Both the position numbers and the translations under genes were made by a program. A model generated the notes under the pieces. It was not told the DNA's origin and ran no database searches. It saw nothing but the letters and a program-made list of their open reading frames with translations. From Labrenzia sp. VG12 (GTDB lineage: Bacteria > Pseudomonadota > Alphaproteobacteria > Rhizobiales > Stappiaceae): a stretch of 64,000 nucleotides of DNA. Shown piece by piece: positions 19,326 to 28,265 of this stretch. The first letter of the stretch is position 1; the number at the start of each line of letters is the position of its first letter. The stretch covers positions 2,604,001-2,668,000 of the forward strand of contig NZ_CP022529.1 of the NCBI RefSeq assembly GCF_002237595.1. The letters are read 5' to 3'.

Positions 19326-20162
19326 ATGCAATTCGGTGTAATGCAAAAAATCCTTCAGGCCATCCTGGCGCTGGCGCTGTTTTCCATGTGCCCGCCCGTT
19401 ATGGCCCAAACCCTCAAGCACTACGATCTGCTTCTCGACGATAAGAAGATCGGAGGCGTCACGATGAAGACAGATGATCTTGCGCAGGGAGGACGCAAGG
19501 TCACACAGTTTCTCCGGATCAAGACGGGTGGTTTCTGGGGCAAGATCGATATCCGGGGCACGCTGGAAGAGCGTATTTCCGCTTCAGGGCAACTTCTGGA
19601 AGCCAGCAACGAACTGAAAGAGAACAAGAAGGTCTTCTGGAGCAAGCTTCAGCTCTCGGGCGAGGAATACCTGTCCTTTCGCTCCCAGATGAAGGACAAG
19701 GGCGAGAAGGACATGGACGAACTGAAAGACCTGGCGACAGGCGTTGCCACCTTTCTCGTTCCAGAGGTCGGTGACGTGATTGAAATCGGAACCTTGCTCT
19801 TATCCGACGACAAGAATTCGCCCCGGAACGACAGATTGACCGCCAGCAGTTTCGACACCAGCCTTGTCGGGCTGCCTTTCTACTGGCAGCGTAATGCCTT
19901 TCGCCTGCCCGGAAACCTGCGCATTTTCGACACGCAGGACATGGTGATCCTCATGGCCAAGGTGGAAGATCTGGGAACAGAGCACCTGGTGTCAGGGACG
20001 AAGCAGATCCCGGCAAGACACTATCGGCTCAAGGTCAAGGGCACCGATCCGATTGATGTCTGGTTGTTCCGTTCGGCAGACGGCCACGCCTATTTTGCCA
20101 AATTGACCGGCAAGGAAGACGGCAGTCTGTTTCAGGTCTGCCTGCAGGCCGGCCAGCAGTAA
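19326..20162 (+). CDS. exported protein of unknown function (DUF6134-like)
   Basis: 278 residues with a clear signal peptide (KILQAILALALFSM, cleavage likely after PVMAQ). The mature part is beta-rich: KHYDLLLDDKKIGGVTMK at the start, a central charged stretch, and paired strands near DIRGTLEERISASGQLLEAS. It resembles periplasmic DUF3108/DUF6134-type proteins, though I cannot be sure of the family. The ATG at 19326 has AAGGGAC 6-8 bases upstream; the frame is open from 19245. It is monocistronic and probably controlled by the palindromic operator upstream. Confidence 0.7.
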   Translation: MQFGVMQKILQAILALALFSMCPPVMAQTLKHYDLLLDDKKIGGVTMKTDDLAQGGRKVTQFLRIKTGGFWGKIDIRGTLEERISASGQLLEASNELKENKKVFWSKLQLSGEEYLSFRSQMKDKGEKDMDELKDLATGVATFLVPEVGDVIEIGTLLLSDDKNSPRNDRLTASSFDTSLVGLPFYWQRNAFRLPGNLRIFDTQDMVILMAKVEDLGTEHLVSGTKQIPARHYRLKVKGTDPIDVWLFRSADGHAYFAKLTGKEDGSLFQVCLQAGQQ

Positions 20163-20211
20163 ACTCAGCGACCAGCTACAGAAGCAAAGATTGCCAAACA
20201 CCAACAAAAAA

Positions 20212-20237
20212 GACCCGGCATGTTCCCATGCCGGGTC
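20212..20237 (-). terminator. rho-independent terminator of the MerR gene
   Basis: Perfect 11-bp stem (GACCCGGCATG 20212-20222, CATGCCGGGTC 20227-20237), loop TTCC, with A6 on its left reading as U6 on the minus strand. It may also stop readthrough from the plus-strand gene ending at 20162. Confidence 0.85.
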
Positions 20238-20260
20238 TCGCGCCACTCACCTGGAGTGTA

Positions 20261-20698
20261 TCAGGCGACCAGTTCGTCGAAGGCCGACAGGATCTGTTCG
20301 ACTTCAGCGACCTGCTCATCAAGCATTTGCTTCTGCTCGATCAGGATATCCTGCTGTGCGCGGCAGATTTCCTGAAGTTCTTTATACTGGTCGTTGCGAT
20401 TGCCATTGCCTTCCACCAGCTTGATGACCCGGCGGATCTCGGCAAGGGTCAGACCGATTTTCTTGGCCTGCAGGATGACCCGCATCCGTGAGACGTCGCG
20501 CGCACCGTAAAATCGGCGAGCGCCTTTGCGCACGGGATTGAGGAGACCTTTTTCCTCATAGAAACGAAGTGTGCGGAGCGTTACATCAAACCGTTCCGAC
20601 ATTTCGGAAATCGCAAGAGCGCGATCTTCCAGAACCACTTCCTGTCCCGGACCTGCAATATCCGGGATCACGACCATTTTGGTTGCTACATTGTTCAT
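20261..20698 (-). CDS. MerR-family transcriptional regulator
   Basis: 145 residues from the ATG at 20698. The winged helix-turn-helix is ALAISEMSERFDVTLRTLRF then YEEKGLLNPVRKGARRFYG. The dimer coiled coil covers about the last 55 residues (KELQEICRAQQDILIEQKQM onwards). No C-terminal metal-binding cysteines or large effector domain are present, so it belongs to the short MerR group and its signal is unknown. The frame is open to 20773, but that extension is low-complexity. It lies between carA and carB, on the opposite strand. Confidence 0.85.
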   Translation of the reverse strand: MNNVATKMVVIPDIAGPGQEVVLEDRALAISEMSERFDVTLRTLRFYEEKGLLNPVRKGARRFYGARDVSRMRVILQAKKIGLTLAEIRRVIKLVEGNGNRNDQYKELQEICRAQQDILIEQKQMLDEQVAEVEQILSAFDELVA

Positions 20699-21504
20699 AC
20701 TTTTAAGCCCGATCTTGTCTTTTTGTTCCAAGTCTGGCTGGGTCTTGCAGCACTCCCGACCTTCCGGTCCCACCTCCGGTCAATCGGGTCCCACTAGCAC
20801 GGCAATAACAGCCTCTGTAGCTTGAAGCGCAATGCTCACCGCTCAAGAAGCTCCCAACAGCAAACTCATAGGAGACTAAGCAGTAGTCTAATACACCGGA
20901 TCGATAGTTAAAATCTACGGAAAAATTGGAAATATTGCAGATTTTCCGCAGAAGTTTCAGATAAGGAAAAACAAAATCTCGCCACCAAACCAAAAGAACA
21001 CGCAACAGGGAATGGTTATTTCCAAAGATAATTACCCCTGATGGCCATAAATATGAATTATCGATAATCTAAATCTAATAAATAAACTTTTTTGGAATTG
21101 GCTTATCCCCGACGAATTTTCTTAACCCCACGGCAACGCACACCGGAAAACTACTTAAATCTCTTTGTGTTAACCCTGACATTTATTACAGGATGCTAAA
21201 AACCCTTAGGGCATATGTAGAATATAATTTCAAACCAAACAGTTTGGAATCTTTCCAAAAACTTCCCTAAAGTCCGAAAAATCCGATCCAAAACGATGCG
21301 TTGCTCAAACGTTGCTGTAAATCTGCATTGTGTTATTCATTTTTGCATTTGGGCCGTCGCAGCACGACCCAAAAGCGCACAAAAAGAGCACATTGTGCAC
21401 TTCTTGATTGACAATTCGGCACCAAGGTTATTTCTGTCAAGAAATAGGGGACGTGCGCTGCAACAAGCGGCGCATGAAACCAAGGCATTCCGGAATAAGA
21501 CAAA
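20699..21504. other. 806-bp AT-rich intergenic region
   Basis: From about 20880 to 21300 the sequence is far more AT-rich than the rest of the window and no frame looks coding. It holds a perfect 12-bp palindrome ATTATCGATAAT (21057-21068), CCAAAC-A-GTTTGG (21235-21247), an inverted CGGAAAA/TTTTCCG pair (20918-20948) and GCACA-T-TGTGC (21388-21398) ten bases before TTGACA (21408-21413). The last two may be an operator and -35 box for the XRE gene. Confidence 0.5.
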
Positions 21505-21783
21505 ATGGCCGATTCGAAATCCAAAGACCCTGTACCCGGCATGACCCCGCAGCAGTTCCGCCACTGGCGGCGCGCACTCGGCCTTAAGCAGAAAGACGCC
21601 GCGGACCGGCTCGGTCTGAAGAAGCGCATGATCCAGTATTATGAAAAGGGCAATCGAGACGGCCGACCGGTCGAGATCCCCAAATCCATCCGTCTTGCCT
21701 GTTACGCGCTGTCCAATGGAATAGGCGACTTTGACGGCCAGACGACCGTTCCGTTGCCGCTGGAAATCAAGGACTCCGAATAA
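21505..21783 (+). CDS. XRE-type helix-turn-helix protein
   Basis: 92 residues. An HTH spans about residues 14-50 (TPQQFRHWRRALGLKQKDAA, DRLGLKKRMIQYYEKG), in which KQKDAADRLG and MIQYYEKG mark the two DNA-binding helices. The C-terminal tail (IRLACYALSNGIGDF) is short and has no effector domain. This small one-domain type resembles chromosomal regulators with a Lys-Gln-rich recognition helix. The upstream palindrome GCACATTGTGC is a candidate autoregulatory site. It is followed by carB on the same strand, 173 bases on. Confidence 0.8.
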   Translation: MADSKSKDPVPGMTPQQFRHWRRALGLKQKDAADRLGLKKRMIQYYEKGNRDGRPVEIPKSIRLACYALSNGIGDFDGQTTVPLPLEIKDSE

Positions 21784-21853
21784 AGTCGCATTTCTGCTCC
21801 GGAAAACGTCATCTTCCGGTCCAGGCGGGGTTTCCTAGCGCGCCGCTTTTCCC

Positions 21854-21859
21854 TATAAG
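21854..21859 (+). promoter_or_regulatory. carB: candidate -10 box upstream of carB
   Basis: TATAAG lies 98 bases before the carB ATG. The matching -35 (TTTCCT, 17 bases upstream) is poor, so the element is weak evidence for an independent carB promoter. Confidence 0.3.
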
Positions 21860-21956
21860 ACGCGCTCAGCCAACATTGTCATTCACCTCAAGTCAGGTTC
21901 AGACCGAATAACGCCCGTTCGTTATCCGGACTGGCCGCTGCGAGCTGCGAGCCGAG

Positions 21957-24900
21957 ATGCCCAAACGCACAGATATCTCTTCTATCCTGATCATTGGTGC
22001 CGGTCCGATTGTCATCGGCCAGGCCTGCGAATTCGACTATTCCGGCACCCAGGCCTGCAAGGCGCTGCGCGAAGAAGGTTACCGCATCATCCTGGTGAAC
22101 TCGAACCCGGCGACGATCATGACCGATCCGGACCTGGCCGATGCCACCTATATCGAGCCGATCACACCGGAACTGGTCGCCAAGATCATCGAGAAGGAGC
22201 GCCCCGACGCGCTGCTGCCGACCATGGGCGGACAGACTGCGCTGAACTGCGCCCTCGATCTTGAGGAAATGGGTGTCCTGGAAAAATACGGCGTCGAAAT
22301 GATCGGTGCCCGCGCAGACGTCATCGAGAAGGCGGAAGACCGGGAAAAGTTCCGGGCCGCCATGGACAAGATCGGGCTGGAAAACCCGCGCGCCGCAATC
22401 GCCTCCTCACCGGCAATCAGGGACGACAACGGCAAGATCAGCGGCTACGACCGCAACGCAGGCTACCTGGAAGCCATGCGCGCCCTCGACGAGATCGGCC
22501 TGCCGGCCATCATCCGCCCGGCCTTCACCCTGGGCGGCACCGGCGGCGGCGTTGCCTATAACAGGGAAGAATACGAGACCATCGTGCGCTCCGGCATCGA
22601 TGCCTCCCCGGTCGGACAGGTCCTGATCGACGAGAGCCTTCTCGGCTGGAAGGAATATGAAATGGAAGTGGTCCGCGACAAGGCGGACAACTGCATCATT
22701 ATCTGCTCCATCGAAAACGTCGATCCCATGGGCGTGCATACCGGTGATTCGATCACCGTGGCACCAGCACTGACCCTGACCGACAAGGAATACCAGATCA
22801 TGCGCGACGCCTCGATTGCGGTGCTGCGCGAGATCGGCGTGGAAACCGGCGGCTCCAACGTGCAGTTCGCCGTCAATCCGGACACTGGCCGGCTGGTTGT
22901 CATCGAGATGAACCCGCGCGTGTCGCGCTCGTCCGCCCTCGCCTCCAAGGCCACCGGCTTCCCGATCGCCAAGATCGCGGCGAAGCTGGCCGTCGGTTAC
23001 ACGCTGGACGAGCTGGAGAACGACATCACCGGCGGCGCGACCCCGGCTTCCTTCGAGCCGACGATCGACTATGTCGTCACCAAGATTCCGCGCTTTGCCT
23101 TCGAAAAGTTCCCGGGCTCCGAACCCTATCTGACCACGGCGATGAAATCGGTCGGCGAAGTCATGGCGATCGGCCGGACTTTCAACGAGAGCCTTCAAAA
23201 GGCCCTGCGCGGCCTGGAAACCGGTCTGAACGGCCTCGACGAGATCGACATTCCGGGGCTGGACCAAGGCGACGACCGCAACGCCATGCGCGCGGCTGTT
23301 TCGACGGCGACCCCGACGCGTCTTCTGAGCGTCGCCCAGGCCATGCGGCTGGGCATGAGCGTGGAAGAGGTCTACCAGGCCAGCGGCATCAACACCTGGT
23401 TCCTGGAGCAGATGGCCGACATCCTGGCGATGGAAGCCAAGGTGCGCAACATCGGCCTGCCGCAGGATGCGGACAATCTGCGCAAGCTGAAATCGATGGG
23501 CTTCTCCGATGCGCGGCTGGCGAGCCTTGCCGGCCTCGACGAAAGCGACGTCAAGAAGCTGCGCCAGGACCTGGACGTGCATCCAGTCTACAAGCGCATC
23601 GACACCTGCGCCGCCGAATTCGCTTCGCCCACCGCCTATATGTATTCAACCTATGAAGCCCCCTTCATGGGCGCACCGGCTTGCGAAGCCGATCCGTCCG
23701 ACAGGAAGAAGGTGGTCATCCTGGGCGGTGGCCCGAACCGGATCGGCCAGGGCATCGAGTTCGACTATTGCTGCTGTCACGCCGCCTTCGCGCTTGAGGA
23801 CGCCGGTTACGAAACCATCATGGTCAACTGCAACCCGGAAACCGTCTCCACCGACTATGACACTTCCGACCGGCTCTATTTCGAACCGCTGACGGCCGAG
23901 GACGTTCTGGAGATCATCCGCAAGGAGCAGGAAAACGGAACTCTACACGGCGTTATCGTCCAGTTCGGCGGCCAGACGCCCCTGAAGCTGGCCCAGGCGC
24001 TGGTCAAGGCCGATGTGCCAATCCTCGGCACATCGCCGGACATGATCGACCTTGCAGAAGACCGTGACCGGTTCCAGAAGCTTCTGATCAAACTGGACCT
24101 GAAGCAGCCGGAAAACGGCATTGCCTATTCCGTCGAACAGGGCCGCCTGATTGCAGGCCAGCTCGGCCTGCCGCTCGTCGTACGTCCGTCCTACGTGCTG
24201 GGTGGCCGTGCCATGCAGATCATCCGCGACGAGGAAGCGCTCAACTCCTACCTGCTCGGTACCCTGCCCGAGCTGGTACCGGCGGAAGTGCGCGCCAAGT
24301 ATCCGAACGACAAGACCGGCCAGATCAACACGGTGCTGGGCACCAATCCGCTGTTGTTCGACCGTTACCTGGACGGCGCCATCGAGGTCGATGTCGATGC
24401 GCTCTGCGACGGCAAGGACGTCTTTGTCTGCGGCATCATGGAGCATATCGAGGAAGCCGGCATCCACTCCGGCGACAGTGCCTGTTCGCTGCCACCTTTC
24501 TCGCTCGGCGAAGACATGCTGAACGAGCTGAAGCGGCAGACCAGGGCGCTGGCCCTGGCGCTGGAAGTCGGCGGCCTGATGAACGTTCAATACGCGATCA
24601 AGGACGGCGAGATCTTCGTTCTGGAAGTGAACCCGCGTGCCTCCCGAACCGTGCCGTTCGTCGCCAAGACCATCGGGGCTCCGGTCGCCAAGATCGCCAG
24701 CCGCGTCATGGCCGGCGAGAGCCTGGCCTCCTTCGGCCTTAGCGATCGCAAATACGACCACATTGCGGTCAAGGAAGCCGTGTTCCCCTTCGCCCGTTTT
24801 CCGGGCGTCGACACCATTCTCGGTCCGGAAATGCGTTCCACCGGCGAGGTCATGGGTCTGGACACCGCCTTCGGCAAGGCATTCGCCAAGTCGCAGATCG

Positions 24901-25319
24901 GCTGCGGCACCGGCGTTCCGGGCGAAGGCACCGTCTTCGTTTCCATGCGGGACCAGGACAAGGCAGGTGTGCTTGAGGCCGTGAAGAGCCTCGAGGAAGC
25001 CGGCTTCACCATCATCGCCACCGGTGGCACCCAGAAATTCCTGGAGGACCAGGGCATCGCGGTCAGGAAGATCAACAAGGTGCTTGAAGGCCGGCCACAT
25101 ATCGTCGATGCTATCAAGAATGGCGAAGTCCAGCTTGTCTTCAACACCACCGAAGGCGCGCAGGCCATCTCCGACAGCCGGTCGATGCGCCGGGCAGCCC
25201 TCCTGAACAAGGTTCCGTATTACACGACCCTTGCAGGTTCGGTTGCAGCGGCCAAAGGCATTACCGCCCACAAAGCGGGGAGCCTTGAAGTAAGACCTTT
25301 ACAATCCTACTTCGGCTAA
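21957..25319 (+). CDS. carB: carbamoyl-phosphate synthase large subunit
   Basis: 1120 residues, slightly longer than the E. coli enzyme. Two homologous ATP-grasp halves are visible: the first begins ILIIGAGPIVIGQACEFDYS and holds RPAFTLGGTGGGVAY; the second begins VVILGGGPNRIGQGIEFDYC and holds RPSYVLGGRAMQII. The C-terminal MGS-like allosteric domain runs from about residue 970 (VFVSMRDQDK) to the end. It makes carbamoyl phosphate from bicarbonate, ATP and CarA-derived ammonia. The carA-carB split by unrelated genes is common in Hyphomicrobiales. Confidence 0.97.
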   Translation: MPKRTDISSILIIGAGPIVIGQACEFDYSGTQACKALREEGYRIILVNSNPATIMTDPDLADATYIEPITPELVAKIIEKERPDALLPTMGGQTALNCALDLEEMGVLEKYGVEMIGARADVIEKAEDREKFRAAMDKIGLENPRAAIASSPAIRDDNGKISGYDRNAGYLEAMRALDEIGLPAIIRPAFTLGGTGGGVAYNREEYETIVRSGIDASPVGQVLIDESLLGWKEYEMEVVRDKADNCIIICSIENVDPMGVHTGDSITVAPALTLTDKEYQIMRDASIAVLREIGVETGGSNVQFAVNPDTGRLVVIEMNPRVSRSSALASKATGFPIAKIAAKLAVGYTLDELENDITGGATPASFEPTIDYVVTKIPRFAFEKFPGSEPYLTTAMKSVGEVMAIGRTFNESLQKALRGLETGLNGLDEIDIPGLDQGDDRNAMRAAVSTATPTRLLSVAQAMRLGMSVEEVYQASGINTWFLEQMADILAMEAKVRNIGLPQDADNLRKLKSMGFSDARLASLAGLDESDVKKLRQDLDVHPVYKRIDTCAAEFASPTAYMYSTYEAPFMGAPACEADPSDRKKVVILGGGPNRIGQGIEFDYCCCHAAFALEDAGYETIMVNCNPETVSTDYDTSDRLYFEPLTAEDVLEIIRKEQENGTLHGVIVQFGGQTPLKLAQALVKADVPILGTSPDMIDLAEDRDRFQKLLIKLDLKQPENGIAYSVEQGRLIAGQLGLPLVVRPSYVLGGRAMQIIRDEEALNSYLLGTLPELVPAEVRAKYPNDKTGQINTVLGTNPLLFDRYLDGAIEVDVDALCDGKDVFVCGIMEHIEEAGIHSGDSACSLPPFSLGEDMLNELKRQTRALALALEVGGLMNVQYAIKDGEIFVLEVNPRASRTVPFVAKTIGAPVAKIASRVMAGESLASFGLSDRKYDHIAVKEAVFPFARFPGVDTILGPEMRSTGEVMGLDTAFGKAFAKSQIGCGTGVPGEGTVFVSMRDQDKAGVLEAVKSLEEAGFTIIATGGTQKFLEDQGIAVRKINKVLEGRPHIVDAIKNGEVQLVFNTTEGAQAISDSRSMRRAALLNKVPYYTTLAGSVAAAKGITAHKAGSLEVRPLQSYFG

Positions 25320-25340
25320 GGCTAATATACTCATTGACCG

Positions 25341-25379
25341 GCCGGGAAAGCGCGCCTTTCCCGGCTTGGTTTGTTTTTG
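25341..25379 (+). terminator. rho-independent terminator of carB
   Basis: Perfect 10-bp stem (GCCGGGAAAG 25341-25350, CTTTCCCGGC 25356-25365) followed by a T-rich tract with T5. Confidence 0.88.
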
Positions 25380-25441
25380 TTAAAGCGCGGTCCTTGAAGA
25401 AGAGCAAAATAAGGACCCAATAAGTTGAAGGTCTGAGACCC

Positions 25442-25915
25442 ATGGAAAAAGTTCCGATGACCTCCGCCGGTTACAAAATGCTTCAGGACGAGCTGAAGGA
25501 ACGTACCACGGTTGAGCGTCCGCGCATCGTCGATGCGATTGCAGAAGCGCGCGCACATGGCGACCTGTCGGAAAACGCCGAATACCATGCGGCGAAGGAA
25601 GCCCAGAGCCTCAACGAAGGCCGTATTGCGGAACTGGAAGACAAACTTTCGCGCGCCGAGGTCATTGATGTGACCAAACTCAGCGGCGACACCGTGAAAT
25701 TCGGCGCGACCGTGTCCCTGATTGATGAAGACACGGAAGAAGAGAAGAAATACATGATCGTTGGAGATGTCGAATCCGACGTGAAGCACAACAAGGTCTC
25801 GATTTCTTCCCCGATTGCACGTGCCCTGATCGGCAAATCTGTGGGTGACAGCGTTGAAGTCGCCGCACCGGGCGGTGCTCGTTCCTACGAGATCGTTGAA
25901 GTTCAGTTCGTCTGA
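25442..25915 (+). CDS. greA: transcription elongation factor GreA
   Basis: 157 residues, standard length. The N-terminal coiled coil carries the conserved GDLSENAEYHAAKE tip with the acidic residues that stimulate RNA polymerase transcript cleavage. The C-terminal FKBP-like domain contains SPIARALIGKSVGDSVEV. It rescues backtracked polymerase. It follows carB, separated by the carB terminator. Confidence 0.97.
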   Translation: MEKVPMTSAGYKMLQDELKERTTVERPRIVDAIAEARAHGDLSENAEYHAAKEAQSLNEGRIAELEDKLSRAEVIDVTKLSGDTVKFGATVSLIDEDTEEEKKYMIVGDVESDVKHNKVSISSPIARALIGKSVGDSVEVAAPGGARSYEIVEVQFV

Positions 25916-26016
25916 TCGCTTGTCTGCGCCGGTTTGTCCGGGGCAACTGATATTCCCCTTTGACGCGTGCCGGTCGCCCGCTAAGGTAGCAGTCGGTACG
26001 TGTCGGAGGGTGATTG

Positions 26017-26502
26017 ATGGTCTTTCACGCAATCGCGGTGTGGCTGCTGGTCGCGTCACTGCCCCTGTGGGCCTATCGCTGGTTTCTCTATGCCAAGCTG
26101 GATGAGCGCGAACGCCAGATCTTCAAGCGTCTGGTGACGAAACGATACGAGGGCGCCTTTGCCTTCGGTGCGCGCATGTTCGGCTTTCTGGTCGCCCTTG
26201 CTGCGTCCGTGTTGCTTCTGGTTTACAGCCTTCGCTATTTCAAGCATGGCTCGCTTGAACTCGGCGTCTACAAGGAAACCGTCCGCACCCGTCTCTATTC
26301 CGGAATGGAACCGGTCGACCAGGCGCTGAACACCTTCCATTACGAACAGCCGCTCCCGGTCGCTATCTTGACCACCTGCTTCCTGCTCAGTGTGGTGTTT
26401 ACGCTGGTCGCAACGGCTCTGCGCGATGTCGCTACGATCCTGCGGCTGCGCAAGAAGCTGGAACGCATCCAGTCCGGTCGCAGCGACGCGCAAGCGACCT
26501 GA
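26017..26502 (+). CDS. small integral membrane protein of unknown function
   Basis: 161 residues with about three hydrophobic helices: VFHAIAVWLLVASLPLWAY near the start, MFGFLVALAASVLLLVYSL, and PLPVAILTTCFLLSVVFTLV. The ends are positively charged and the C-terminal tail is RLRKKLERIQ. GGAGGG at 26005-26010, six bases before the ATG, decides the start; the preceding TTG at 26014 is less likely. No family recognised. It follows greA in the same direction by 100 bases. Confidence 0.7.
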   Translation: MVFHAIAVWLLVASLPLWAYRWFLYAKLDERERQIFKRLVTKRYEGAFAFGARMFGFLVALAASVLLLVYSLRYFKHGSLELGVYKETVRTRLYSGMEPVDQALNTFHYEQPLPVAILTTCFLLSVVFTLVATALRDVATILRLRKKLERIQSGRSDAQAT

Positions 26503-26549
26503 CAACGCGCCTCAAGCCTGAAGACTGTCCGGAAACGAGGTATTCGGCC

Positions 26550-27017
26550 TCAGTCGATCGGCACCACCGGTTCATCCTTGGTGCGCCGGATCGTCAGGGC
26601 GGTGCGCACGCTGTCGACATTGGGCGCGGCGGTCAGTTCGCGGATGATGAAGTTCTGGAAGGTCTGGAGATCCGGCGAAACGCATTTCAGAAGAAAATCG
26701 ACCTCCCCGGACAGCATGTAGCTTTCCCGCACAAGCGGCCAGTTCTGCACCGTCTGTTCAAAGGCGATCAGGTCGGCCTCGGTCTGGCTATGCAGACCGA
26801 CCATGGCAAAGGCCGTCACGTCATAGCCGAGCTGCTTTTCGTCCAGCAGCGTGCGGTATCCGAGAATCAGGCCGGCTTCTTCTAGGGCCCGGACCCGGCG
26901 AAGACACGGAGGCGCGGAAATGCCGACACGCCGCGCCAACTCGACATTGGTCATCCGTCCGTCTGCTTGCAATTCCTTCAGGATCTGCCAGTCAATGGCA
27001 TCGAGCCGCGCTTTCAC
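26550..27017 (-). CDS. Lrp/AsnC-family transcriptional regulator
   Basis: 155 residues. An N-terminal HTH (LDAIDWQILKELQADGRMTN, VELARRVGISAPPCLRRVRA) is followed by the RAM effector domain (AFAMVGLHSQTEADLIAFE, SGEVDFLLKCVSPDLQTFQN). Family members respond to amino acids and act globally or locally. It is divergent from the ELM1-trxB-lsrB string with a 200-bp regulatory gap; a TATAAC -10-like box sits at 27161. In Sinorhizobium an lrp gene is likewise found beside lsrB, which supports an ancestral neighbourhood. Confidence 0.9.
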   Translation of the reverse strand: MKARLDAIDWQILKELQADGRMTNVELARRVGISAPPCLRRVRALEEAGLILGYRTLLDEKQLGYDVTAFAMVGLHSQTEADLIAFEQTVQNWPLVRESYMLSGEVDFLLKCVSPDLQTFQNFIIRELTAAPNVDSVRTALTIRRTKDEPVVPID

Positions 27018-27215
27018 ACCTGTCTCCTTAAAGCTTCCAACTGGACCCGGGTGTGGGCAATTACCACCGAGCCGGCCCCTCGTCTTGCGGAATGGGAGAA
27101 TCCCGCGTTAACGTGTGTTTCAGGTGCCGAGTTATGATTTTTTGCGCGTTTGTGCAAGACTATAACAAAAATGCGCACGATTTCGAAAGATTACGATAGG
27201 GGAACTGCTCCTTAA

Positions 27216-28213
27216 ATGCCACAGTTTGAGGAGATCGCGCCGTCGACCGCATGGGTCCTGACCGACGGCAAGGCCGGTGACTTGGCGCAATGCATCGGCG
27301 TAGTCGAAACGCTCGGCGTTCCTTATGAAACCCGGATCGTCGCACCAAAACCACCCTTTTCCTGGTGGCTTCCCTTCGGCCCGATCGACCCGCGCGAGTG
27401 GGAATCACGCCCAAAAAGCCCAATCGCTCTCCCCTATCCGGATATCGTCGTTGCCTCCGGCAGGCGCGCAGCTGGGTATCTGCGCCGGATCAAGCGGCGT
27501 TCGGGGGCAATACCTTTACCGTCTTTCTCAAGGACCCCCGCACCGGCCCGGAGGCCGCCGACCTGATCTGGGTGCCGGAACACGACAAATTGCGCGGCCG
27601 CAACGTTCTGGTCACGCCGACCTCTCCTCACAGGTTCTCCGCCAGCAAGCTTGCCGATCTGCGCGCCGAAACGCTGGTCGACATCGACCGGCTGAACCAC
27701 CCGCGGGTGGCGGTCCTGATCGGCGGCGACAGCCGTCATCATACCTTCCGTGAAGAGGACCAGAAGCGCCTGCTTGCAGGCCTGCGCGACTTGGCAAATT
27801 CCCAAAAAGCGTCGTTGATGATCACGGCGTCGCGCCGGACGCCGCCGGATCTAGCCTATGGTCTTTCCAGCCTTGCCAGATCAGGACCCCATCTCTACTG
27901 GTCGGGCCAGGGGCCAAATCCGCTCGGACACTATCTTGCAAAAGCGGATGCAATCATCGCCACGGCCGATTCCACCAACATGATCGGTGAGGCCACAGCC
28001 ACCGGAAAGCCGGTGCACGTGTTTCATCCTGCTGGCGGTCACGACAAGATCACCGGGTTTTTGGGGACTTTGGAACGGATCGGTGCAGTTCACCCCTTTC
28101 CAGGTCCGCTGAAAACCACTACCTACGAGCCGATAGATGCCACCCCGGTCATCGCGGACCGCATTCTCGCGGAATACGCAAGCTTTCGGCGGCAAGACTC
28201 ACAGGAGCCCTGA
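27216..28213 (+). pseudogene. ELM1 / GtrOC1-like family gene interrupted by a single-base frameshift
   Basis: The product resembles the mitochondrial fission ELM1 family, common in alphaproteobacteria and of uncertain bacterial role (a glycosyltransferase-like fold is suspected). Frame 1 encodes the N-terminus from 27216 (STAWVLTDGKAGDLAQCIGV ... PDIVVASGRRAAGYLRRIKR). The remainder (GGNTFTVFLKDPRTGPEAAD, VPEHDKLRG, IGGDSRHHTF, ADSTNMIGEATATGKPVHVF) is in another frame up to 28213. The junction is the G5 run at 27503-27507: adding one G would restore RRSGGNTFTVFLKDPR. Both halves look intact otherwise, so this is a recent inactivation, a sequencing error or slippage. Confidence 0.82.
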
Positions 28214-28265
28214 AGACGGGCAACCGGACAGGAAGAGCCGGACCAAAGACAGGAAAAGGTGCGTC

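Noticed and set aside
21296..21544. 82-codon frame before the XRE gene
   Set aside because: AT-rich, no ribosome site, overlaps the XRE start and the candidate promoter; no protein features.
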